Origin: JAPOUP01 sp965221405
GTDB lineage: Bacteria; Pseudomonadota; Alphaproteobacteria; Rhodobacterales; Rhodobacteraceae
DNA length: 64,000 bases
Assembly: GCA_965221405.1 (NCBI GenBank)
Contig: CBDCSE010000002.1
Span: 1,860,001 to 1,924,000 of the forward strand
Reading direction: 5' to 3'
Under the pieces are notes generated by a model. The model was given only the letters and a program-made list of their open reading frames with translations. It was not told where the DNA came from and did not search any database. Positions within the stretch are counted from its first letter, which is position 1. The number at the start of each line of letters is the position of its first letter. Shown here piece by piece: positions 17,862 to 27,339 of the stretch. The position numbers and the translations under genes are program-made.

Positions 17862-18447
17862 AGTCCAAGCGATAGATGACCTACAGACGCTTGTGCGAGA
17901 GACAGCGTTCAAGTCCGCGACCGTCGAGGCAAAGATGTCGTATGTCGAAGATGCGATGGACAAACTTGAAACTCGCGTAAGGCGCACCCAACGTTTTCTG
18001 ATTGGTGGCATTGCTGCTTCCGGTTTGCTCGGTGCGTTGATACTTTTGGCTGCGCTGTGGTCAAGCAGCAACTTGAAGACCGCCGCACAGGCCGAAGCCG
18101 ACACCCTGCGTATCCTCTACGCTGACCAGATCAAAGCCGCGCGGCAGGAAGGCGACGCGCAGTTGGCGGCACTACAGTCTGATGTATCGGCTCGACGCGC
18201 CGATATCGAGCGTCAGATTATCGAGGTAGGAGCAGAACTCTCTGAAATTGCTGATGAACGCGATGCGACCCGTGTGGCTCTGGAAGAATTAGTGGACTTG
18301 CGCAACCGGATTGGCTTGGAGCTTGTCGAATACCGTGGCCGCGTGATCTTTGTGGTTCCAGATGGTAGCAAGCTATTGGCCTGGCGCACCCCAGGGCTGT
18401 CGGAGATAGCCAACTACAATGGGCGGATGTATCGACTCAATCAGTGA
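17862..18447 (+). pseudogene. 5'-truncated membrane protein with coiled coils
   Basis: Continuous frame from the IS630 right flank to TGA: helical stretch DDLQTLVRETAFKSATVEAK, one membrane segment (FLIGGIAASGLLGALILLAA), then a long coiled coil rich in Ala, Glu, Asp and Arg and a C-terminal globular end (VEYRGRVIFVVPDGSKLL). The N terminus has been removed by IS630 copy A. Similar layouts occur in plasmid mobilisation accessory proteins but I see no decisive motif. It precedes hipB by 90 bases. Confidence 0.55.
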
Positions 18448-18457
18448 TGCTTAAATG

Positions 18458-18526
18458 TTGCGCTGTGGCGTAATCTTTCATTTTTTACGTTGAAGGGTAA
18501 GAGTTCAAGATATACGCTTTGGCGTA
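18458..18526. promoter_or_regulatory. Paired HipB operator-like palindromes
   Basis: TTGCGC-TGTG-GCGTAA (18458-18473) and TACGC-TTTG-GCGTA (18513-18526) share the same half-site (GCGTA) and spacing and lie just upstream of hipB. They are the obvious autoregulation sites for the antitoxin. Confidence 0.65.
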
Positions 18527-18539
18527 AATGGAGCGCATC

Positions 18540-18788
18540 ATGGAAACCTTGGCACGCACACCTGAACAGATCGGCACCGCCTTGCGGCGCGCCCGCAAAT
18601 CAAAAGGGATGACCCAGAAAGAGGTCAGCTCGCTATCTGGCTTGCGCATCGCCACGATTTCCTCGGTCGAGAACGGCGACGAGGGCACGCAGCTCAAGAC
18701 AATTCTGGCGATCATGATGGCGCTTGGCCTGGAGTTCCGGATCGGCGAACGCCGGAAAGATCAGCCGGATATCGAGGATATATTCTGA
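18540..18788 (+). CDS. hipB: HipB-like antitoxin
   Basis: An 82-residue protein from ATG 18540 (alternative in-frame ATG at 18528) with an XRE helix-turn-helix: GTALRRARKSKGMTQKEVSSLSGLRIATISSVENG. HipB proteins bind operator DNA and HipA. Its TGA overlaps the hipA ATG (TGATG). With hipA disrupted, it may persist as a solitary regulator. Confidence 0.85.
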   Translation: METLARTPEQIGTALRRARKSKGMTQKEVSSLSGLRIATISSVENGDEGTQLKTILAIMMALGLEFRIGERRKDQPDIEDIF

Positions 18789-20071
18789 TGGCACGCAGGC
18801 TGACAGCCCTTCTGAATGGCCGCCTTGTGGGCGAGATCGACATGGCACGCAGCGGCGCGATTTCGTTCCGCTATGCGCCGGACTGGCTGGCATGGGAGCA
18901 CACTCTTCCCGTCTCCCTGTCCCTACCTTTGCAAGAGCAGGCCCATCAGGGCGCGCCGGTCATTGCCTATCTGGAGAACCTTTTGCCGGACAATCCGGTG
19001 ATCCGAGAACGGGTGGCAGCCAAGACCGGAGCAGGCGGCACGGACGCCTATAACCTCCTTGAGAAGATCGGTCGCGACTGCGTGGGAGCCTTACAATTTG
19101 TCGTCGGTGATGATCTTCCGGAGCCGAAAGGTCTGGAAGGGGAGCCGGTTTCCGACGCAGAGGTGGCAGAGGTGCTCCGCAACCTTGCAACGGCTCCGCT
19201 TGGGATCGAGGATGACGACTTCCGGATTTCGCTTGCCGGTGCACAGGAGAAGACTGCGCTCCTGCGGAAAGACGGAAAATGGGTCAGGCCCGTCGGCATG
19301 ACACCAACAACCCACATCCTGAAGACACAGTTGGGGGTGCTGCCGAACGGGATCAACCTGTCCGACAGCGTCGAGAATGAGTTCCTCTGCATGATGTTTT
19401 GCAAAGCCATGGGGCTTGATGTGGCAGAGGTCGAGATCGCCGACTTCGAGGATGTGCGATCACTGGTAGTTACACGCTTCGACCGGCGCTGGACGCGCAA
19501 TGGCAGACTGATCCGACTGCCGCAGGAGGATTTCTGCTAGGCGCTTGGCTATCCGCCGAGCCAGAAGTACCAGATGGACGGAGGGCCGGGGATTGCGGAA
19601 GGCATGAAGCTCTTGTCGGCGAGCGACGCCCCAAACGACGACCGTCTGGCCTTCTTCAAAGCACAGGTGGTCTTCTGGCTTCTTGGGGCGACAGACGGAC
19701 ACACGAAGAACTTTAGCATCGCGCTGCATCCGGGCGGCGGGTTTCAAATGACCCCGCTCTACGACGTCCTCACCGCGCAAAAGGCGGTGGCAGACGGGCA
19801 AATCCGCCACAATCGGATGCGCCTTGCAATGTGCGTTGGCGACCAAAACCACTATCGCATCAACGAGGTGGTAAAGCGCCACTTCCTTGAGACAGCTAAA
19901 ACCGTTGGGCTGGGGAGCGACTTGGCTGAAAATACAATCGGAGATCTTCTAGGCCGCGTTCCGGCAGCAATGGCGGATACAGCGCACGCCCTTCCTATGG
20001 ACTTTCCGGGTGAGCTGCTGGCTTGTACCTGGGAAGGAGTCGACATTCGTACAGCGGCCCTTAAAGCTTAA
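18788..20071 (+). pseudogene. hipA: HipA-like kinase toxin with an internal TAG
   Basis: The reading frame is collinear with HipA over its full length (about 427 codons) but contains TAG at 19538-19540 in PQEDFC-stop-ALGYPPSQKY, where relatives have Gln (EDFCQALG). A single C to T change in CAG explains it. Both sides are otherwise intact: the N-terminal subdomain (MARRLTALLNGRLVGEI), the middle (DDFRISLAGAQEKTALL) and, after the stop, the kinase motif LLGATDGHTKNFSI and YDVLTA. HipA phosphorylates a tRNA synthetase to cause dormancy. The upstream product would lack the catalytic Asp. Confidence 0.85.
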
Positions 20072-20313
20072 TCGGAAAGTACTTCTGAGATTGCCGAAAC
20101 CGCCACTTTCGGATCGGCTTTCAGTGCTTGAAACCACTCAACGAACTCAACAACGTCCAGTCGCCGTTCACCAGTTTCTATTTTGGCGACATAGGACTGC
20201 GGTCGCCTTAAGCGATCCGCAAGCTCCTGTTGCGTAACGTCTTTCGACTTTCTTGTTTCAACCAGCACCTGCATCAACGCCTGATGCCCCGGCGTTCGCA
20301 GACTTCTTGTCAT
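20068..20313 (-). CDS. XRE-family HTH regulator
   Basis: An 81-residue protein with a clean HTH: TQQELADRLRRPQSYVAKIETGERRLDVVEF. It is convergent with hipA (four-base overlap at the stops) and divergent from the membrane-protein gene at 20396, with which it shares a palindromic operator. It may control that gene and itself. Confidence 0.85.
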   Translation of the reverse strand: MTRSLRTPGHQALMQVLVETRKSKDVTQQELADRLRRPQSYVAKIETGERRLDVVEFVEWFQALKADPKVAVSAISEVLSD

Positions 20314-20364
20314 GCGGCATCTCCATTCGGGCTAAGCCCTTCCCGCGTAATCCTGTTCTGGTAT

Positions 20365-20381
20365 TATCCCATTATGGGATA
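20365..20381. promoter_or_regulatory. Perfect palindromic operator between divergent genes
   Basis: TATCCCATTATGGGATA, an 8-1-8 palindrome that also fits the HipB-type TATCC-N-GGATA form. It is 14 bases before the start of the membrane-protein gene and 51 bases before the XRE start. Confidence 0.65.
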
Positions 20382-20395
20382 TTATGGAGGTAACC

Positions 20396-20818
20396 ATGTC
20401 TGGTTCCCCAAAGAGCAAGCCGAAAATGCCGCCTGGATACAAAGTCATCCGCGGGAATGTCGTGGATATCGTTGACCGCGTGGAGCGGGAAGTGAACCGC
20501 CGCACCAGGCGCGTCGAGCGTTTACGACAGTGGCGGGAAATGACACTTCGGGAAACGGGTGGACAAGAGCATACGTTTGTCGGTGAAGTGCTCGACCGCG
20601 CCCGCCATGGTGATGATGTCGCCGTTGTCTGGGCACCAGTGGGGCGTGAACCGGTTGCTCTGGCGAACCTGACGGGTCAGTGCCTGCAATTGCATGGGTC
20701 TGCTGATCCAGACACGCCACAAGGTAAATTATCTGGCGCAGTATTGATCGCGTTTTTCGGCGCACTGCCGGGGCTGTTACCATACTACATGTTTCTTGGG
20801 GTGTTCTTCCAAATATGA
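20396..20818 (+). CDS. Unknown protein with a C-terminal membrane segment
   Basis: A 140-residue frame starting at ATG 20396 directly after a GGAGGT ribosome site (an upstream in-frame ATG at 20384 overlaps that site). N-terminal half is basic (DRVEREVNRRTRRVERLRQW), a middle region is soluble, and the last 30 residues form a membrane helix (AVLIAFFGALPGLLPYYMFL). Divergent XRE neighbour and shared operator suggest a small regulated module; a membrane-acting toxin is possible but unproved. Confidence 0.5.
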   Translation: MSGSPKSKPKMPPGYKVIRGNVVDIVDRVEREVNRRTRRVERLRQWREMTLRETGGQEHTFVGEVLDRARHGDDVAVVWAPVGREPVALANLTGQCLQLHGSADPDTPQGKLSGAVLIAFFGALPGLLPYYMFLGVFFQI

Positions 20819-20923
20819 GTGACAGCATGTCGGCGACAGCGTTGAAGTATTATCCTTTAGTGCTGTTGCCCGTTGCATGTATGATGACGGTGACTGAACC
20901 ACAGCATACAGGGAGACAGCCCC

Positions 20924-22067
20924 ATGTCCTTGGGAGAGTTCGTATCAGACGCCTGGCACCGCATCCAGGGGCAGCTTTTCCCCTTCCTCGCCGAGGAGGT
21001 CGGCCCGCTGGGCGAGACGCACCGCAGGTTCGTGGCGGTCCTCGACCTGGCGGAGGTGGAGCGGCACCTCCATTACGGCCACCGCGGCGTCGGGCACCCG
21101 CCCGCCGACCGCAACGCGCTGGCGCGGGCCTTCGTCGCGAAGGCGGTGTGGGACCTCCCGACCACGGCCGCGCTGACCGGCAGGCTCAGGTACGATCCCA
21201 CGCTGCGCCGCCTGTGCGGCCGGTCGCCGCGTGTCGGGGGTCCCCGGCGAACCGGCGTTCTCCCGCGCCTTCGCGTGGTTCGCGGAGACGCGGCTGCCCG
21301 AACGCATGCACGGGGCGCTGGTAAAGGCCGCCTATGACGGCTCGGTCGTCGGCCACATATCGAGGGACTCCACGGCGGTCACGGGACGGGAGCGGCCGGC
21401 GCCCAGGCCGAAGCGGGAGCCGGCGCCGAAGCGGCGGCGCGGACGCCCGCGCAGGGGCGAGCACCCGGTCAGGGAGCCGACCAGGCTGGAGCGGCAGCTC
21501 CGGGGCGGCATGTCCACGGCGGAGATGGTGGCGGAGCTTCCGAAGGCCTGCGACGTCGGCACGAAACGGAACGCGAAAGGGTACAAAGAAAGCTGGCGCG
21601 GCTACAGAATGCATATCGACGCCGCCGACGGGGACGTCCCCGTCAGCTGCATCCTCACCCCGGCGTCGCTCCACGACAGCCAGGCCGCCATCCCCCTCGC
21701 CCGGATGACCGCGGAGCGGGTGGACCACTGCCACGGGCTGATGGACGCGGCCTGTGACTCGCGGGAGACCGGCGCCCACGCTCGCATGGCGGGCCGCGTG
21801 GCGATCATCGACGCCAACCCCCGGCGGGACGCGGCGCTGAAGGCGCGCCTCGCCACCGGGGCGCGGGACCGGCGCATGGCGGGCCACATCCGCCACGACC
21901 GCGTGCGCCACCGGCAGCGCTCCAGCGGCGGGCGGGTGAACTCCGCCCTGAAGGACTCCTACGGCGGCCGGCACGTCCGGGTGCGGGGGCACGCCAGGGT
22001 GGCGTGCCACCTGTTCTTCGGCGTGCTCGCCCTTACGGTCCACCGGCTGATGCGGCCCGTCGTCTGA
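20924..22067 (+). pseudogene. IS4/IS5-superfamily DDE transposase, frameshifted
   Basis: Frame 1 (20924 to about 21235) carries MSLGEFVSDAWHRIQGQLFPF and the N-terminal domain LARAFVAKAVWDLPTTAALT; frame 2 continues with FSRAFAWFAETRLPERMH, HISRDSTAVTGRE (catalytic Asp), VGTKRNAKGYKESWRGYRMHID and SSGGRVNSALKDSYGG (normally SSAERVNSALKD, so the catalytic Glu is lost as Gly). One frameshift near 21235. Flanks contain the degenerate ends of the element; a typical right end near 22270-22295 reads GTGCAAGAGGCTCC. Confidence 0.75.
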
Positions 22068-22332
22068 CGCCACCGGTTCCGGCACCACCCTCCGCCGCCG
22101 CCGCCCCGGAACGGGACGGCGCGCACGCCCGTGCGCGGATGGCGCCCGGCGGGCGACGGAATGCGACATTCCGCCGCACTTCGGCGCGCCGGGACGCCCC
22201 GGAAGCCCGCCGCGCCCGGCTCAGGCGCCCCGGCGGACGCCGGAGGCTGGCCACGGCCGCCGGAACCGCGATAATTGTGCAAGAGGCTCCTTAGAGAACG
22301 CAATACGGCTTCGCCTGCCGATACCTTTTCGG
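22068..22332. other. GC-rich tail of the preceding IS element
   Basis: No gene. It links the transposase stop to the end of the aldehyde dehydrogenase relic and is extremely GC-rich up to about 22260, then drops in GC. Confidence 0.5.
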
Positions 22333-23814
22333 TCATACCGGGTCACCTTCAAAGATGCGGGTCGTCACCGTCTGCGGCAGCGATGAGAATTCCAGGCTCA
22401 TTCGACCACCCTGGTCGCCGACACCAGACGCTTTGTTGCCCGCGAGAGGGCTCAGGAGATCACGAATTTGCCATGAGTTGATCCATGCGTGGCCTACGCG
22501 AATCCGAGGGGCAATACGGTGGGCGCGGCTAAGGTTCTCAGTCCAGATACAGGTCGCCGTATTCTGTGTCGTTGGCCAACGCGATTGCCTCTTCCTCATC
22601 GTCGAAAGGAGCCACGTGTAGAACGGGGCCAAAAGCTTCTTGCTTTACGAATGGAGAGTCCTCGGGCGAGCCGATTGCCACCGTGGGCTGGATGAAGGCT
22701 CCGTCATCCCGCTCGTCACCAAACGAAGGAATACCCCCGCCAGCCACGAACTCTCCACCATGCTCCGTAAGGAATCCAGGAGCGATCTCACCTTGTCCCG
22801 GTGGCCGTGGCTGATCAGTGGCCCGATGCTGAAACCATTGTGACTGCGGTCTCCGATTGCGATGCCGTTGGCGATGTCAGCCATCATATCCACATACTCC
22901 TCGAAGCGCGAGCGGTGGACGTAGGCGCGCTCAGTGCAAAAGCAGATCTGACCGCAATTGAAGAAAGCGGATCGTGTCATGCCTTCGGCGACGGCGTTCA
23001 TTCGTACGTCCTCGAAGATCAGGGCGGCATTCTTGCCCCCAAGTTCCAGAGACACCTCGCGCAGCCCGTCCGCTGCGACTTTCATGATCGCTGATCCTGT
23101 GCCGCTCTCACCCGTAAAGCTGATCGCATCCACTTTCGGGTGGGATGCAAGGAACTCTCCGGCGGAGCCAGCCCCAAAACCGTGGACAAGGCTGAATGCG
23201 CCGTCAGGAACGTCCGATGCGGCGATCACTTCGGCCAATACTGTTGCTGACGAAGGTGTCTCTTCAGAGGGTTTCAGGATCGCGGCGTTTCCCATAACCA
23301 GAGCCGGAGCGACCTTCATGCACGCCATCAGAAGAGGCACGTTCCAGGGACAGATGCAGGCGATGACGCCTTTGGGGCGACGGGTGGTGTACCACATACC
23401 CTGAAACCCCAGTTCTCCGGAAAATTGAGAACTGCGGTTCTCCAGGTTGCCTGCCGTATCGGCATACGCACGAAAGAGATGCGTCGCGCGGGCACCGTCA
23501 AATGTCCTCGCCTGCCAGAAGCTGCGGCCGGTATCGGCCATTTCGGCCTCTATCAGATCGTCGGCCCGCGCCAGAAGCCTGTCAGACAGATCATGAAGCA
23601 CGGAGATGCGCTGCTTCATGGGGAGGTCACCCCAAAGCCTGGACCCCGAGCCGATCGCCACATCGTGTCCACGCGAAACAGCCGTATCCACCATCTCTTC
23701 GCCTGCCTCGTGAACCTGAGCGACCAACTTCCCGTCGAAGGGGCTCAATTTTTCGAAGGCTCTGTCGGACTTATGCCATTGGCCCGCGATGAAGTTCTTC
23801 AGTTCTTTGGTCAT
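22333..23814 (-). pseudogene. Aldehyde dehydrogenase with two frameshifts
   Basis: From ATG 23814 (ATGA overlap with the sulfatase stop) the frame encodes a complete ALDH N-terminal and catalytic part: CPWNVPLLMACMKVAPAL, ISFTGESGTGSAIM, LELGGKNAALIFEDV, SAFFNCGQICFCTERAYV (catalytic Cys after GQ). The frame shifts near 22745 into GGGIPSFGDERDDGAFIQPT and EAFGPVLHVAPFDDEEEA, and again near 22560 into WTENLSRAHRIAPRIRVGHA and ASGVGDQGGRMSLEF. Restored length is about 490 residues, near 2-hydroxymuconic-semialdehyde/benzaldehyde-type dehydrogenases. Probable role: oxidising an aromatic or ring-cleavage aldehyde in this operon. Recent decay or indel errors are both possible. Confidence 0.8.
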
Positions 23815-25379
23815 GCAAACCTCTTCGGCCAAGGCCCGGGTTCAATTGCGTCCAGCATTGCCTGATTCAGGGCGATCATCATTTCGGCTTTCTGGAACGC
23901 GGCATCCGCATCGTCCCAAAGGTTCCTCGTCTCGTCGGGATCATTGCGAAGATCGTATAGCTCTCCAAACTCGAGGCCCTTATAGATCGTCATGCGATGG
24001 GAAGATGTGACGAGGTTCCGTATGTTAGGGCGCTTGTCGAAGCCCGGATAGACCTTGTTTTCCTCGTGTTCGATAAGGATGGTACTGCGGGTCGATCCGC
24101 TTCCATAAAGCTGACCCAGAAACGATTTTCCCTGCATCCCGTAATAGGGAAGCAGCCCACATCGTTCGAGGATCGATGGTCCGATATCGATCGAGGTGGC
24201 CAGCCCGTCGGCGGTCTGACCACCCGCGAAGCCGGGGTCCGCCCAAATGAACGGAACGCGATTGACGGATGAGTGCGGGAACGGACCCTTGAGGAGCAGC
24301 GAAAAGGCCCCCATGTAGTCGCCGTGATCGGAGTTGAAGATCACTATGGTGTTCCCGGCTTGGCCCGTGGATTCCAGAAGTTTCAGGATGTCTCCGACCG
24401 CGTCGTCGATCATTGTGATCATGCCCGCGGTTAGCGCCATCGCTTCCTTGAGCTGCCGCTGGGGTGCCATGAACGCTTGCTGAAGATTCTCGGGAACCAC
24501 GCCGTCATCCATTAGGCGTTTCCACTCCCGCAGCTGCGGTGGAGGGTTTTCATGGGCGTCATAGGGCAGGTCAATCTCGAAGTCCTCGGGGTCGTACATG
24601 TCCCAGTACTTGCCTGGCGGTGTGAAGGGATGATGGGGATCTGGAAACGATACGAATGCAAAGAACGGGTCTTCCCGATAGCTTCTTGATTTTAGGTAGG
24701 ATTTGGCTTCCTCACGTATGTAGGAGGTTGGGTAGAGTTCCTCAGGGATGCGCGTGCGAAACGCCTGAGGGTTGGAGTATTCATGTGGAAGCTGGTTCGC
24801 GCGTTTTCTGAGACAGGCCCATTCGCTCGTTTGACGCTTCAGCCATTGCAGGTAGTGCCCCCCGCATTGGTCGCTATGGTTTGTTACCATGCGAATGTGC
24901 TCGAACCCGTAATATGGTGATGGCAGCGCGTAGTAGTCGGTGCCATCGTAGGTATTTGGGTGCTCGTGATCGTATTTCGCTCCGTCAGGTTTGCGCGCCT
25001 CTGGGATGTCCGGATTGACATCGTGGGTTTCGTCCTCCCGCTTGACCGGCCGATCCGTGAAGGGTTGCAGATGGCTCTTTCCAATCAAGGCGGTGTGGTA
25101 GCCGCCCGACCGTAACACATCGACGAAGGTGTTGGCGTCGGCGGGTAATGGCAGGCCGTTGTGGCGCAGCCCGTTCACTGACGGATACCGCCCGGTGAAG
25201 ATCGCGCCGCGGTTTGGCATGCAGACTGGCGATGTCACGTAGAAATTCGTGAATCTCGTGCCCTGCATGGCGAGACAGTCGATATTCGGGGTCTTCACCA
25301 CAGGATGCCCTGCACACCCTAACCAATCCGCCCGATGCTGATCGGTCATTATATAGAGAAAGTTCGGGCGCCTGCTCAT
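23811..25379 (-). CDS. Type I (formylglycine) sulfatase
   Basis: A 522-residue alkaline-phosphatase-superfamily protein. The nucleophile motif CMPNR (C53-x-P-x-R57) follows the metal-binding IMTDQHRAD, then GRYPSVNGLRHNG, IGKSHLQPF and NSDHGDYMGAF. The Cys would be converted to formylglycine by a maturase encoded elsewhere. No signal peptide is visible, so it acts in the cytoplasm on an imported substrate. Start and stop each overlap the adjacent TRAP permease and ALDH genes (ATGA), making a coupled operon. A phosphonate monoester hydrolase or choline-type sulfatase cannot be excluded. Confidence 0.85.
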   Translation of the reverse strand: MSRRPNFLYIMTDQHRADWLGCAGHPVVKTPNIDCLAMQGTRFTNFYVTSPVCMPNRGAIFTGRYPSVNGLRHNGLPLPADANTFVDVLRSGGYHTALIGKSHLQPFTDRPVKREDETHDVNPDIPEARKPDGAKYDHEHPNTYDGTDYYALPSPYYGFEHIRMVTNHSDQCGGHYLQWLKRQTSEWACLRKRANQLPHEYSNPQAFRTRIPEELYPTSYIREEAKSYLKSRSYREDPFFAFVSFPDPHHPFTPPGKYWDMYDPEDFEIDLPYDAHENPPPQLREWKRLMDDGVVPENLQQAFMAPQRQLKEAMALTAGMITMIDDAVGDILKLLESTGQAGNTIVIFNSDHGDYMGAFSLLLKGPFPHSSVNRVPFIWADPGFAGGQTADGLATSIDIGPSILERCGLLPYYGMQGKSFLGQLYGSGSTRSTILIEHEENKVYPGFDKRPNIRNLVTSSHRMTIYKGLEFGELYDLRNDPDETRNLWDDADAAFQKAEMMIALNQAMLDAIEPGPWPKRFA

Positions 25380-27307
25380 GCTTCGGCTCCCCTACGGTTT
25401 AGCAAGCCGTAGTGCAGGGCGCTCAGGGTCAGCGAAACGGCGATTGCCGTGCCGTTGATCGCGAGGACAGGATGGATCAGCATGAGACCCGCGACGACCC
25501 TTAGGGCAGCTTCCCAGACCGTCAGTTTGCCCCGGTCAAACCGCGCGGCGGCCGAGGCAAGCATGTAGACCATAAGCGCCAGCCGGACAAAGAGGAACAG
25601 GAAAGCCGCAATGGTGAAGTCGCCGCCTGCCGCGTCGACCAACAGCATCTCGGGATTGAAGGCGAAAAGGAAGGGTATCGCAAATATGACGATACCGATG
25701 CGCGTGGCCTGAACAGCAGTCCCGATGGCACCGCCGCCCGAGATGGAGGCTGCCGCGAAGGCCGCCATCGCTACGGAGGGCGTAATGGCTGAAGCCACGC
25801 CGAAGTAGAACACGAAGAAATGCGCCGTCAGATCGGTCAGCCCAAGACTGGTCAGGGACGGTCCGAGAAAGATGATGATTGTCAGATAAGCGGGCAGTGT
25901 CGGCATGCCCATACCGAGAATGAGTGCGGCAACAGCTGCAAAGATTAGCGCGATCAGCAGGTTATCTCCGGCGTTGCCGCTGATGACCTTGGCAAATTCC
26001 AGTGGCAAGCCCGTGGCTCCAAGAACGGCGATGATGATGCTTACAGTCCCGATTGCCATTAGCAGGCGTCCGAAAGTAATGCCGCCCCTAGCGAAACTCT
26101 GCGCGACCAACATCGGTTTCTTGCGCATCTCCGGGTTCAGGAAGCTAAGGACCAGTAGCACGCTGAGGGCGATCATTGCCGAACCGGCCGCGGAGAAGCC
26201 CGTTATAAGGGCGGCCACTATGATCGAAATCGGCGCCACGACCAAGATGAGATTGATCCAATCCTGAGCTGTGACTGGTTCGATCTCGGTTTCGCCTGTC
26301 GCCTCAACGCCGAGCGAACGCGCTTCGAAGATCACGGTCGTGAATAGCGAAGCGTAATACGCAACCGCCGGGACAATCGCGGCAATGATGATGACGAGGT
26401 AATCAATCGAAATGAAGTCCGCCATAACCAGTGCCGCTGCGCCCATAATGGGCGGCATGATCTGGCCTCCCGTCGAGGCAGTTGCTTCGACACCGCCAGC
26501 GAAACTGGGGCGGAACCCGCGTCTTTTGATCATGGGAATGGTGATAACGCCTGTGCCCACAACGTTTGCAACAGCTGAACCAGACACGGTTCCAAACATT
26601 GAAGAGGCCATGATCGCTGCATGTGCCGGGCCGCCACGAAACCGGCGCATGGCGTGAAAACTCAGCTTGATCATCGAGTGGCCGCCGCCAGTTCCTTCCA
26701 GAACGGCACCCATGATGATGAAAGGGAAGACAGTGTTCACAAGAATAGCGAGAATATTGCCCATGACGCCGTCACCCGTGTTGTACCATAGCTCGGCTGG
26801 CGTATCCTGAACGAAATCCATGCCAGCGTGCCCAAAGATGCCGGGCAGGCTCTCTCCGAAAAAGAAATATAGAATTGCCAGTGTGCCGACTGTCGCGAGC
26901 GGCAGCCCCCAGATCCGCCAGCAGAAATAAAGGATGATCGAACAGCCGACCACTGTCATCCAAGCGTGAAATTCCTCGAAGAAGAACAGGCCGACTTCCT
27001 CGACCCGGGTTACGGCGACATTGAACGACCAAAGGCCATAGAGCCCGATGAGGATAAGAGCGGCGTTGAACGCGGTATGGAAAAGTGCGCCGACTCCGCC
27101 GGAGAAACGCGAAACCGCCAAAAAGGAAATGATCAGACCCGTGGCGAAGACGAGAGGATGAAGATCGACAGCTGGAATTACGCCAATAGAGGGCAGGGGC
27201 CCAAAGTCTGGCATTGCATTCAGGAACCCGAGCAAGGCGAAGCAAAAGCCGATCCCGAGCAGAACGCGCTCTTTCAGGAGGTGCGCATGGTCATTCGCTG
27301 TTTCCAT
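25376..27307 (-). CDS. TRAP transporter fused permease (TAXI type)
   Basis: A 643-residue multi-spanning membrane protein. I start it at ATG 27307, seven bases after GGAGATA; a longer frame to 27517 reads into the IS relic. N-terminal third is the DctQ-like part (FLNAMPDFGPLPSIGVIPAV onward), the rest is DctM-like with ASSMFGTVSGSAVANVVGTG, EATASTGGQIMPPIMGAAAL and LILGMGMPTLPAYLTIII. Such fused permeases pair with TAXI receptors to import carboxylates with sodium or protons. The receptor gene is upstream but now separated by an ISAzo13 relic. Confidence 0.9.
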   Translation of the reverse strand: METANDHAHLLKERVLLGIGFCFALLGFLNAMPDFGPLPSIGVIPAVDLHPLVFATGLIISFLAVSRFSGGVGALFHTAFNAALILIGLYGLWSFNVAVTRVEEVGLFFFEEFHAWMTVVGCSIILYFCWRIWGLPLATVGTLAILYFFFGESLPGIFGHAGMDFVQDTPAELWYNTGDGVMGNILAILVNTVFPFIIMGAVLEGTGGGHSMIKLSFHAMRRFRGGPAHAAIMASSMFGTVSGSAVANVVGTGVITIPMIKRRGFRPSFAGGVEATASTGGQIMPPIMGAAALVMADFISIDYLVIIIAAIVPAVAYYASLFTTVIFEARSLGVEATGETEIEPVTAQDWINLILVVAPISIIVAALITGFSAAGSAMIALSVLLVLSFLNPEMRKKPMLVAQSFARGGITFGRLLMAIGTVSIIIAVLGATGLPLEFAKVISGNAGDNLLIALIFAAVAALILGMGMPTLPAYLTIIIFLGPSLTSLGLTDLTAHFFVFYFGVASAITPSVAMAAFAAASISGGGAIGTAVQATRIGIVIFAIPFLFAFNPEMLLVDAAGGDFTIAAFLFLFVRLALMVYMLASAAARFDRGKLTVWEAALRVVAGLMLIHPVLAINGTAIAVSLTLSALHYGLLNRRGAEA

Positions 27308-27339
27308 AACATATCTCCAACCGGACGGGATATAATTTG

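Noticed and set aside
19538..19540. In-frame TAG of hipA considered as programmed readthrough or pyrrolysine
   Set aside because: No pyl genes or recoding signals are visible; a simple nonsense mutation in a Gln codon explains it.
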